NCBI GenBank assembly: GCA_014239505.1
Contig: JAAZYT010000114.1
Location: forward strand, 1-10,704
DNA: 10,704 bases
DNA from: Fidelibacterota bacterium
GTDB taxonomy: Bacteria; Fidelibacterota; Marinisomatia; Marinisomatales; TCS55
Direction of reading: 5' to 3'
This document shows, piece after piece, positions 1 to 6,420 of the stretch; within the stretch, counting starts at the first letter, position 1, and each line of letters opens with the position of its first letter. The notes below the pieces were generated by a model that worked only from the letters and a program-made list of their open reading frames with translations, was not told where the DNA came from and did no database searches. The translations under genes and the position numbers were made by a program.

Positions 1-447
1 AATATATTAAAAGGTTCACCTTCGAGTAGAAAAAATATTTTATATATAGGTCATTCACCAGGAATGTATGCTTCTCTTTCAGCTTTAGATAACTTAAAGT
101 TCGCTTTAGAAATCCGTAAGAATCCATTAGCTGAGAATAAAATAAAATATGAACTTGAACGTTTTGGTTTATTGGAACAAATAAATGATCCTATTTCATT
201 TTATTCTCAAGTAATGTTACAACGTTTAAAATTAACTTATGCAGAATTATCAAACTGGAATTTATTATTGCTTGATGAACCATTTTCTGGTTTAGATAAG
301 TCAAGTGAAGATCAAATTGATTTAGTTTTAAAAAATTGGAAAAATAATGACAAAACAATTTGTCTTGTACTTCATAGTTTAGATAAAGCAAAAATATTTG
401 GAGATATTTTTTTTCGATTAGAAGAAGGTAGGGCGAATAAAGTATAA
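1..447 (+). CDS. ccmA: Heme exporter ATP-binding protein CcmA (5' end missing)
   Basis: The reading frame is open from base 1, so the gene begins before the window and only about the last 148 codons are present. CcmA is the ATPase of the CcmAB(CD) complex, which works at the inner membrane in system I cytochrome c maturation. Visible are the Q-loop region YIGHSPGMYASLSALDNL (CcmA proteins typically have a GH.PG...LTA.ENL stretch here), Walker B LLLLDEP, the D-loop SGLD and the switch histidine in LVLHSLDKAK. The Walker A motif lies outside the window. The ABC signature is degenerate: FYSQVMLQRLKL stands where a YSxGMxQRL-like sequence is expected, so the usual glycine is valine. The stop shares one base with the ccmB start (TAATG), suggesting translational coupling. 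The identification rests on the ABC motifs together with the ccmB and ccmC neighbours. Confidence 0.9.
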   Translation, partial: NILKGSPSSRKNILYIGHSPGMYASLSALDNLKFALEIRKNPLAENKIKYELERFGLLEQINDPISFYSQVMLQRLKLTYAELSNWNLLLLDEPFSGLDKSSEDQIDLVLKNWKNNDKTICLVLHSLDKAKIFGDIFFRLEEGRANKV

Positions 448-1109
448 TGTTTATTTCTTTACTTAAAAAAGAGTTATTTATAGAATTCAGATCACGTGAA
501 GTTATTTTATCAATGTTAATTTTTGGGTTATCAATAATCTTAGCATTTGCTTTTACAACGAATGTCTCTAAAATAATTGTATTAAACTATGCACCAGGCA
601 TGTTTTGGATCATGATTTTATTTGTAACAACTTTAGGAGTTCATCGCTCTTTCACATATGAAAAGAATTTTGATGCTTTCTCTTTATTAATTAGCGCTCC
701 AATTGATAGAGGCCTTATTTATTTATCTAAATGGATTAGTGGTACAATTTTTTTAACTGTAATGGAAATAATAATAATAATTCCTTTCTTTAAGTTTTTA
801 CTATTAGACCTTCCTTCTAATTTTATCTTATTTAGTGTTACATCTATTCTTATTAATTTTGCAATAATGTCAGTAGCTAGCCTTGTGGCAGGTATTTCAA
901 TGCGTGCAAACCTTAGTGAAGTATTAGTTCCAATTTTATTTTTTCCACTAGTTTCTCCTGTTATAATTGCTGCTACTAAAATATCATCAGGAGTTTTATT
1001 TGGAGACCCTTATCAGTTATGGCAAATTTGGTTGTTAATTATAGTATCGGTTATTGTAATTTTTCCGCTTGCTGGTTATACTTTATTTGACTTTATAACT
1101 GAAGAATAA
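447..1109 (+). CDS. ccmB: Heme exporter membrane protein CcmB
   Basis: This is a 220-residue, very hydrophobic protein of the length usual for CcmB, the membrane-spanning partner of the CcmA ATPase. The N-terminus (MFISLLKKELFIEFRSREV) is the typical short cytoplasmic stretch before the first helix. About six membrane segments follow, roughly at residues 20-40, 50-65, 95-115, 125-150, 155-178 and 190-212. The loop RSFTYEKNFDAFSLLISAP after the second helix resembles the conserved CcmB region (usually R.F..E...G.L..L). The start overlaps the ccmA stop by one base, and its own stop overlaps the ccmC start by one base. That arrangement fits stoichiometric production of one complex. The identification is secure from hydrophobic profile, length, motif and position between ccmA and ccmC. 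Confidence 0.93.
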   Translation: MFISLLKKELFIEFRSREVILSMLIFGLSIILAFAFTTNVSKIIVLNYAPGMFWIMILFVTTLGVHRSFTYEKNFDAFSLLISAPIDRGLIYLSKWISGTIFLTVMEIIIIIPFFKFLLLDLPSNFILFSVTSILINFAIMSVASLVAGISMRANLSEVLVPILFFPLVSPVIIAATKISSGVLFGDPYQLWQIWLLIIVSVIVIFPLAGYTLFDFITEE

Positions 1110-1780
1110 TGCAATCATTTTTTTATAATAAAAATAACAGACTATTATTAGTATTAATTAGTTCATTATTAATATTTAATATATATAATATTATTTCTAA
1201 TACACCAATGGTGCCAGATCAGCATTGGGCTCAAAAAATATTTTATGTTCATGTCCCGTCAGCTTGGGTAGGGTTTTTATCTTATCTAATTGTCATGATT
1301 GCAGGAATAATGTTTTTTCTTAAAAAAAATGATTATTGGGATACTGTAGGTTTAGCTGCAGCAGAAATTGGTACACTTTTTATAATGCTAGTATTAATTA
1401 CTGGTCCAATTTGGGCTACACCTATTTGGGGAAAACCATGGATTTGGGAACCTCGATTAACAACCACATTTATTCTTTTCCTAATATATATAGGATATTT
1501 TATGATAAGATCTTTTGGTGGTCATGTAGAGAGGGTAAAACGTTATGCTGCTGCAATAGGAATTATCGCATTTTTAGATGTTCCTATAATTTTTGTATCT
1601 GTTCAGTTTTGGGCTCCAGAAATCCAGTCTCATCCGCAGGTTGAAATGGCAAATCAACCTTCTGGTATATTGTTTCCATTTTTAATTTCATTATGTATTT
1701 TTACATTAGTTTATTTTGTAATGTTGAAGTTTAGGATTCATGTGATACAACTCAAGAATAAAGTAATTTATAATGTATAA
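1109..1780 (+). CDS. ccmC: Heme handling protein CcmC (WWD-domain family)
   Basis: CcmC is the inner-membrane protein that binds heme on the outer face and hands it to CcmE during cytochrome c maturation. The 223-residue product has about six membrane helices. Both expected heme-ligand histidines are present, His48 in FYVHVPSAW and His175 in EIQSHPQ. The tryptophan-rich WWD segment is at residues 107-116 as WGKPWIWEPR, followed by LTT. The more usual form is WGxxWxWDxRLT, so the aspartate is glutamate and one tryptophan is proline. The start overlaps ccmB by one base and the end overlaps the small ccmD-like gene by eight bases. No ccmE or ccmF follows, so the rest of the pathway must be encoded elsewhere. 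It belongs to the same family as CcsA/CcmF, but the short length and the ccmB neighbour make CcmC the right name. Confidence 0.94.
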   Translation: MQSFFYNKNNRLLLVLISSLLIFNIYNIISNTPMVPDQHWAQKIFYVHVPSAWVGFLSYLIVMIAGIMFFLKKNDYWDTVGLAAAEIGTLFIMLVLITGPIWATPIWGKPWIWEPRLTTTFILFLIYIGYFMIRSFGGHVERVKRYAAAIGIIAFLDVPIIFVSVQFWAPEIQSHPQVEMANQPSGILFPFLISLCIFTLVYFVMLKFRIHVIQLKNKVIYNV

Positions 1781-1898
1781 TTTTCTAAATTATTTTCTCA
1801 CAGTTTATTTTATTGTATTTGGAACTATTATTTTTTGGTTCTTGGTACAATTTCGGAATGAAAGAAAAATATTAAAAATTATTAAGGAGAAAGATTAA
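1773..1898 (+). CDS. ccmD: Small CcmD-like single-span membrane protein (41 aa)
   Basis: A 41-codon reading frame fills the gap between ccmC and the next gene exactly. It starts with ATG eight bases inside the end of ccmC and stops with TAA sharing one base with the next start. The product has one hydrophobic segment (about residues 4-25, containing TVYFIVFGTIIFWFLVQF) followed by a charged, lysine-rich tail (RNERKILKIIKEKD). This is the architecture of CcmD, a small protein that stabilises the CcmABC-CcmE complex and is normally encoded directly after ccmC. CcmD is too short and variable to recognise by sequence alone, so the call depends on topology, size and position. The overlapping junctions on both sides make a chance frame unlikely. 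Confidence 0.78.
   Translation: MYNFLNYFLTVYFIVFGTIIFWFLVQFRNERKILKIIKEKD
1884..1890 (+). promoter_or_regulatory. Shine-Dalgarno site of the GAPDH-like gene
   Basis: AAGGAGA lies seven bases before the ATG at 1898, inside the last codons of the ccmD-like gene. It is one of the best ribosome binding sites in the window and fixes the start of the downstream gene. It suggests that this gene is translated well even though it sits at the end of the ccm cluster. Confidence 0.8.
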
Positions 1899-2968
1899 TG
1901 GAACGTAAAATTGTCCATGTTGTTGGTACAGGCACCATAGGAGAACCATTAATTGGTTTATTATGCGATTATAAAGAACAATTAGGTATTGATGAAGTAA
2001 CCTTTAATAAAAATACTCCCTTAAGAAGTGATCGCTCAAAAGTTATTGATTTAATAAAGCGTGGGGCACGTTTAGCAGTGAATAGTGAACGTTTGGATGG
2101 TTTTAAAGAATTAGGTATGGATCCTGATTTAGAGACTGAAGAAGCTATTAGTAGAGCTTCTGTGGTGATTGATTGTACTCCATCAGGAATTGGCCACAAA
2201 AATAAAGAAAAATATTATAGTAAATTTGCTGATTCAGTTAAAGGATTTATGGCTCAAGGAAGTGAAGATGGTTTTGGAGTAAAATATGCTAGAGGTATTA
2301 ATGATGCAGTTTTAAAAGAAGGGAAAAATAAATTTGTTCAAGTAGTTTCTTGTAATACACACAATATTTCTTGTATTACTAATACTTTAGCCATTGAGGG
2401 CTTTGGTCCAGATAATTTATTAGAAGGAAGATATGTTTGCATTAGAAGAGCAAATGATACCAGTCAAGAAGGTAACTTTATTCCTGCTCCATTGGTTGGT
2501 CAACATACTGATAATATTTATGGATCACACCATGCTAAAGATTCATCAGAGCTTTTTGAAACTTTGGGTTATGATTTAAACTTGTTTTCATCTGCAATGA
2601 AAGTAAATAGTCAATATATGCATGTGCTTTCATTTGCTTTAAAAACAAAAGAACCTACATCATTAAATGAAGTAAAAGATAAATTAATTAATAATGAATT
2701 GGTGGCCATGACTTCAAAGAATATGACAAGTACAGTTTATTCATTTGGAAGAGACCACGGTCATTTTGGTAGAATTCTAAACCAAACTGTAATGGTAGAA
2801 GATACACTCCATGTAAAAAATGAACATGAGATTTATGGGTTTTGTTTTACACCTCAAGATGGAAACTCAATTTTAAGTTCTATATCTGCAGCAGAACATT
2901 TTCTTTATCCACATTCTTATGAAGATAAAATTCAATGTCTTAATGAACTTTTTTTCGAGGAAATTTGA
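1898..2968 (+). CDS. Type II (archaeal-type) glyceraldehyde-3-phosphate dehydrogenase homologue
   Basis: The 356-residue product resembles the type II phosphorylating NAD(P)-dependent GAPDH of archaea and not the bacterial GapA family. That enzyme interconverts glyceraldehyde 3-phosphate and 1,3-bisphosphoglycerate in the cytoplasm. Visible are an N-terminal Rossmann motif (GTGTIGEP, residues 10-17), the strand VVIDCTPSGIG (89-99), a catalytic-type cysteine in VVSCNTHNIS (Cys152), RRAND (183-187), SHHAKD (210-215), a MH pair (241-242) and FGRDHG (283-288). These follow the order in archaeal enzymes, where the cysteine segment reads SCNTTGLCR and the later ones RRA, SHHGPD and MHMH. The residues right after SCNT differ (HNIS for TGLC), so substrate or cofactor preference may have shifted. 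The start is clear from the ribosome binding site at 1884-1890. The fold is confident; the exact reaction is inferred. Confidence 0.8.
   Translation: MERKIVHVVGTGTIGEPLIGLLCDYKEQLGIDEVTFNKNTPLRSDRSKVIDLIKRGARLAVNSERLDGFKELGMDPDLETEEAISRASVVIDCTPSGIGHKNKEKYYSKFADSVKGFMAQGSEDGFGVKYARGINDAVLKEGKNKFVQVVSCNTHNISCITNTLAIEGFGPDNLLEGRYVCIRRANDTSQEGNFIPAPLVGQHTDNIYGSHHAKDSSELFETLGYDLNLFSSAMKVNSQYMHVLSFALKTKEPTSLNEVKDKLINNELVAMTSKNMTSTVYSFGRDHGHFGRILNQTVMVEDTLHVKNEHEIYGFCFTPQDGNSILSSISAAEHFLYPHSYEDKIQCLNELFFEEI
2957..2960 (+). promoter_or_regulatory. Shine-Dalgarno site deciding a TTG start
   Basis: GAGG, in the context CGAGGAAA, lies four bases before TTG at 2965. The TTG overlaps the stop of the GAPDH-like gene as TTGA. 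No ATG is available near the expected N-terminus of the hydrolase, so this site supports the TTG start. Confidence 0.6.
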
Positions 2969-3612
2969 ATTTAATAGTAGAAACGGTAAAAACTGGTCCG
3001 TTTCAAGAAAATACTTTTATTGGATGGAATTCAAACTCTGATGGAGCTTTTTTAGTTGACCCTGGAGATGACGCACACCTAATAATAGATGTAATAGAGA
3101 GAAATAGTATTACGCCTAAAGCTATTATTAATACTCATGCTCATTTAGATCATATCGGTGCAGTTCAACATTTAAAAGAAAAATATAAAATTCCATTCTA
3201 TCTTCATACTAATGAAAAGATGATATTAGAAATGTACGAAGCTTCATGTAAGATGTTTGGTATAGTATCTAATCCAAGGCCTGAAGTTGATATATGGTTT
3301 AAAAATGAAGGTGAGTTAATTATTGATAAATTTAGATTTAACACTTTAAATACACCAGGTCATACACCAGGTGGTACATGTTTACAAATTCAAAACCATA
3401 TTTTTGTAGGTGATACAATTTTTAGAGGAAGTGTAGGTCGTACTGACCTACCTGGTGGTGATTCAACTTTATTAGAATCATCATTAATCCATTTATTGAA
3501 TTCAATGGATCATGATTTTACAATTCATTCAGGGCATGGACCTGATACAACACTTAGCTATGAATTATCTAAAAACCCATTTTTAATTCCCTTAAAAAAC
3601 AAGTTAAATTAA
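2965..3612 (+). CDS. Metallo-beta-lactamase-fold hydrolase (glyoxalase II-like)
   Basis: This 215-residue cytoplasmic protein belongs to the MBL-fold hydrolases of the glyoxalase II/YcbL group, which use a two-metal site to cleave thioesters or related substrates. The metal ligands are all visible: THAHLDHIG (His58, His60, Asp62, His63), GHTPGG (His133), VGDTIF (Asp150) and SGHGPDT (His191). The region GSVGRTDLPGGD (residues 155-166) is typical of the short YcbL-like subgroup, which lacks the C-terminal glutathione-binding domain of true glyoxalase II. The start is TTG, overlapping the previous stop by four bases, with GAGG upstream; the first residues (NLIVETVKTGPFQENTF) match the usual beginning of the family. 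The substrate cannot be told from sequence. Proximity to a triose-phosphate dehydrogenase homologue might hint at methylglyoxal or thioester clean-up, but this is only a guess. Confidence 0.87.
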   Translation: MNLIVETVKTGPFQENTFIGWNSNSDGAFLVDPGDDAHLIIDVIERNSITPKAIINTHAHLDHIGAVQHLKEKYKIPFYLHTNEKMILEMYEASCKMFGIVSNPRPEVDIWFKNEGELIIDKFRFNTLNTPGHTPGGTCLQIQNHIFVGDTIFRGSVGRTDLPGGDSTLLESSLIHLLNSMDHDFTIHSGHGPDTTLSYELSKNPFLIPLKNKLN

Positions 3613-3616
3613 AGTT

Positions 3617-4564
3617 ATGAAAGTCATCGAATTTTTAGAAAAAGCCAACTCAACGTTATTTAGTTATGAAATAATCCCTCCTACCAGAGGTGGCTCGATT
3701 GATAAAATTTTCAACCTTGTTGAAGAACTCATGCCTTTTGAACCACCTTTCATTGATTTAACTAGTCGCTCTGCAGAAGTTTACTATGAAGATGCTGATA
3801 ATGGAAAAACTATAAGACATATTCGCAGAAAAAGACCAGGGACAATTGGTATAAGTGCTGCAATAAAAAATAAATTTAATTTAGAAACAGTTCCGCACAT
3901 ACTTTGTCGAGGATTTACACAGCAAGAAACAGAAGATGCCCTAATTGAATTAAATTATCTTGGTATAAATAATGTTTTAGTTGTTAGAGGAGATGAACTA
4001 AGAAAAGATCCACCAAATTCACCTGGTAGAACACGTAATAAATTTGCATCTGATTTAGTAAAACAAGTAAAAAGTATGAACTCAGGAATTTATCTTGAAG
4101 ATCTTATTGGATCTGCTCCATCTAAGTTTTGCATAGGAGTTGGTGGATATCCCGAAAAACATTTTGAAGCACCAAATATAAAAACGGATTTAAAATTATT
4201 AAAAGCAAAAGTTGATGCAGGGGCAGATTATATAGTAACTCAAATGTTTTATGATAATAATGCATATTTCAAATTTGTTGATAATTGCAGAAGTATTGGA
4301 ATTGATATCCCAATAATACCAGGAATAAAAATTCTATCTACTGAAGCTCATTTAACAGCGCTTCCAAAATATTTTTATATTGATATTCCTGAAAGATTAT
4401 CTTCAAATGTTATAGGAAGATCAAAACAAGAAATACATAAAGCTGGTATTGAATGGACTTTGAATCAGGTTCAAGAACTAATTAATGCAAAAGTACCTTG
4501 TATTCATTTTTATATTATGTCCTCTGCAAAGTCTGTAATAGAAGTTGTTTCCAAATTCAAATAA
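3617..4564 (+). CDS. metF: 5,10-methylenetetrahydrofolate reductase (MetF family)
   Basis: MetF reduces 5,10-methylene-tetrahydrofolate to 5-methyl-tetrahydrofolate for methionine synthesis, using FAD in a TIM barrel. The 315-residue length fits the bacterial single-domain enzyme. Visible are the N-terminal FSYEIIPPTRGG with the catalytic-type glutamate (Glu18, equivalent to Glu28 in E. coli), VVRGD with the flavin-contacting aspartate (residues 122-126), CIGVGGYPEKH (172-182), the later strand ADYIVTQMFYDN with the conserved glutamine (Gln209), and PIIPGI. The insert around residues 41-75 (FEPPFIDLTSRSAEVYYEDA and following) resembles the Bacteroidetes-type MetF I recall, which supports an FCB-group origin. 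The gene starts four bases after the hydrolase stop. Its TAA is in the same reading frame as the following tilS, and the stop codon forms part of the tilS ribosome binding site. Confidence 0.93.
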   Translation: MKVIEFLEKANSTLFSYEIIPPTRGGSIDKIFNLVEELMPFEPPFIDLTSRSAEVYYEDADNGKTIRHIRRKRPGTIGISAAIKNKFNLETVPHILCRGFTQQETEDALIELNYLGINNVLVVRGDELRKDPPNSPGRTRNKFASDLVKQVKSMNSGIYLEDLIGSAPSKFCIGVGGYPEKHFEAPNIKTDLKLLKAKVDAGADYIVTQMFYDNNAYFKFVDNCRSIGIDIPIIPGIKILSTEAHLTALPKYFYIDIPERLSSNVIGRSKQEIHKAGIEWTLNQVQELINAKVPCIHFYIMSSAKSVIEVVSKFK

Positions 4565-4567
4565 GGA
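4562..4567 (+). promoter_or_regulatory. Shine-Dalgarno site of tilS, overlapping the metF stop
   Basis: TAAGGA is complementary to the 3' end of 16S rRNA and contains the metF stop codon. It ends six bases before ATA at 4574, which is ideal spacing for initiation there. No ATG, GTG or TTG in the tilS frame lies at a suitable distance. This is the main evidence for the unusual start proposed for tilS. Confidence 0.6.
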
Positions 4568-4573
4568 TTTACA

Positions 4574-5881
4574 ATATTTTACTCTTTAACATTCTCAAAT
4601 TTTAAAAAAGGAATCTCTCCATTTCTTTCTAAAAATAATCGGATTTTAGTTGCGATTTCAGGGGGCAAAGATTCAACTTGCTTAATCCATTTAACATCAC
4701 AATTACGCCCTAAGCATAAGATTTTTGCAGTTCATGTTAATCATGGTATAAGAAAAGTTTCATTAAATGAAGAAAATCAAGTCTCAGTTTATTGTCAATC
4801 ATTGAAAATTCCTTTAATTACTTATAAAGCAAATTTTGTTCAAAATAAAAATGAGAGTATGGAAATGTGGGCCAGGCGAACTAGGCAACATTATTTTGAA
4901 TTAGCTCGAAAAAATTTCCAATGTGATTTCATTTTTACAGGTCACCATTTGAATGATAAAGTTGAAACAATAATTATGAATCTTGACAATGGTTGTTCAA
5001 TTGAAGGTTTAAGAGGTATACCCAAAAAAAATAAATATATTTTAAGACCTCTCATAGATATTAAACGAAAAGATATAGAATCATATATAGAAAATAATAA
5101 TTTACCGTTTGTTGAAGATTTATCTAATTATGATACTTTAATTAAAAGAAATTTAGTTAGGCATCAAGTTTTAAAACGATGGGAAGAGCAATCAACTAAT
5201 CTAGTATTAAGATTTAACAAATTATCAAAAAAAGCAGAATTTGTAGTTAAGAAGATGAATTCATTTATTAAAAAATTAAGTACGCGTTTTAATATCCAAG
5301 ATAATGTTATTGAAATAAATGATAATGAAATTAATTTTTTATCATTAAATCAAAAAGTACGCCTTATTAAATATTTAATAGGAAGTGAAAAGATATCCTG
5401 GCGATATAATAGATGGAATTCATTAGAACAGTGGATTAATAATGCAAAAATTGGTTCTAATATTAAAATAAATTCAAATTGGAAACTTTTACGAGATCGT
5501 TCAAAGTTTATTTTAAAAAAATATGTTTTAGGAAGCGATGGTTTTAACCTAGTTATAAATGAAGTGAATGAATATGATAAAAGTAATAATTCATTTAGTG
5601 AAATTATTGATGGATCCTTGATTGAAGGGAAAAAAATAAAGCTACGAAAATGGAAGAATGGTGATTTTTTCCAACCATTAGGAATGGTTGGAAAAAAAAA
5701 GATTAGCGACTTTCTTATTGATGAAAAAATTGATTTTTTTACCAAGCAAAATCAAATGGTAGTTACTGCGAATAATAAAATTATTTGGGTTTGTGGTCAT
5801 CGTCTTAGTGATATTGTTAAAGTACATGATAAAACATCTAAGTTTATGGAACTTTCTTTGGTTCCTGAGTTAAAAGATTAA
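4574..5881 (+). CDS. tilS: tRNA(Ile)-lysidine synthetase TilS, apparent AUA start
   Basis: TilS attaches lysine to C34 of the CAU-anticodon isoleucine tRNA so that it reads AUA as isoleucine. Visible are the ATP-binding PP-loop ISGGKDST (residues 28-35 from the proposed start), the GHHLNDKVETIIMNL segment (family GHH.DDQ.ET), RPLIDIKRKDIESYI, the EDLSNYDT...RNLVRH segment, and the C-terminal tRNA-binding domain with GDFFQPLGMVGKKKISDFLI and VCGHRLSD. The first in-frame ATG is at 4802, after the PP-loop, so it cannot be the true start. The frame is open back to the metF stop at 4562, and no ATG, GTG or TTG occurs in it before the PP-loop. ATA at 4574, six bases after TAAGGA, gives 435 residues, within the normal TilS length, and the usual number of residues before SGG. 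A sequence error (ATG to ATA) is the main alternative. The stop shares one base with the hpt start. Confidence 0.9.
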   Translation: MFYSLTFSNFKKGISPFLSKNNRILVAISGGKDSTCLIHLTSQLRPKHKIFAVHVNHGIRKVSLNEENQVSVYCQSLKIPLITYKANFVQNKNESMEMWARRTRQHYFELARKNFQCDFIFTGHHLNDKVETIIMNLDNGCSIEGLRGIPKKNKYILRPLIDIKRKDIESYIENNNLPFVEDLSNYDTLIKRNLVRHQVLKRWEEQSTNLVLRFNKLSKKAEFVVKKMNSFIKKLSTRFNIQDNVIEINDNEINFLSLNQKVRLIKYLIGSEKISWRYNRWNSLEQWINNAKIGSNIKINSNWKLLRDRSKFILKKYVLGSDGFNLVINEVNEYDKSNNSFSEIIDGSLIEGKKIKLRKWKNGDFFQPLGMVGKKKISDFLIDEKIDFFTKQNQMVVTANNKIIWVCGHRLSDIVKVHDKTSKFMELSLVPELKD

Positions 5882-6420
5882 TGTATAGCAATAAAGAAAA
5901 TTTAAAAGAGATTATCTCTGAAGAAAAAATATTAAGTCGTGTAAAAGAAATAGCTTATGATATCTCCAATAAATTTTTAGACGAACCTCCGATATTTATT
6001 AGTATTTTGAAAGGGAGTGTTATTTTTGTTGCTGATCTTATTCGGGAAATGAATATTGATTGCGAAATTGATTTTATTCAAGTTTCTAGTTATTCTGGTG
6101 CGTCATCAAAAGAATCAATTGACTTTATTAAAGATATTTCTATAAATATTAATGAACGAGATGTTATAATTGTAGAAGATATTATTGATACCGGTTTAAC
6201 AATTAATTTTATAAAAGAAAAATTACTTGAATTAAATCCTAGGTCTATATCTATAGCAACGCTTCTAATGAAACCAGAAATAGCTAATATTGATTTTGAA
6301 ATAGATTGGGTAGGGTTTGAAATTGCACCTGAATTTGTCGTAGGATACGGACTTGATTTCAATCAAAAATTTAGAAATTTAAGAGGTATATACATCCTTG
6401 GGGGAAACGAAAGTGAATAA
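5881..6420 (+). CDS. hpt: Hypoxanthine phosphoribosyltransferase
   Basis: This 179-residue cytoplasmic enzyme of purine salvage joins hypoxanthine (and usually guanine) to PRPP, giving IMP or GMP. The PRPP-binding motif VIIVEDIIDTGLT is at residues 95-107. The first PRTase loop, ISILKGSVIFVADLIREM, is at 40-57, the flexible-loop region SSYSGASSKES is at 69-79, and the purine-binding C-terminal stretch WVGFEIAPEFVVGYGLDF matches the family. The start ATG overlaps the tilS stop by one base (TAATG), and the end overlaps the preferred ftsH start by eight bases. The order tilS-hpt-ftsH is the same as in Bacillus subtilis and many other bacteria, which strongly supports all three identifications. 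Confidence 0.95.
   Translation: MYSNKENLKEIISEEKILSRVKEIAYDISNKFLDEPPIFISILKGSVIFVADLIREMNIDCEIDFIQVSSYSGASSKESIDFIKDISININERDVIIVEDIIDTGLTINFIKEKLLELNPRSISIATLLMKPEIANIDFEIDWVGFEIAPEFVVGYGLDFNQKFRNLRGIYILGGNESE
6400..6405 (+). promoter_or_regulatory. G-rich ribosome binding site favouring a GTG start for ftsH
   Basis: GGGGGA ends seven bases before GTG at 6413. An alternative TTG at 6398 would place this sequence inside the gene and leaves no good site upstream. The GTG start is therefore preferred; the difference is only five residues of an unstructured N-terminus. Confidence 0.5.

Noticed and set aside
1336..1644. 102-codon + strand frame inside ccmC
   Set aside because: It is an out-of-frame shadow of the conserved CcmC sequence, rich in Cys, Tyr and Asn without a plausible domain.
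5350..5745. 131-codon open frame on the - strand inside tilS
   Set aside because: It lies opposite conserved TilS coding sequence; its translation is rich in Phe, Ser and Ile, as expected from the complement of A-rich codons, with no recognisable motif.
4802..5881. ATG at 4802 as the tilS start (359 residues)
   Set aside because: It lies downstream of the ATP-binding loop SGGKDS, which is in the same open frame at about 4658. A protein starting there would lack the essential active site.
6398..6412. TTG at 6398 as the ftsH start
   Set aside because: GTG at 6413 has a G-rich ribosome binding site at proper spacing, while TTG has none. It remains possible, with five extra residues.
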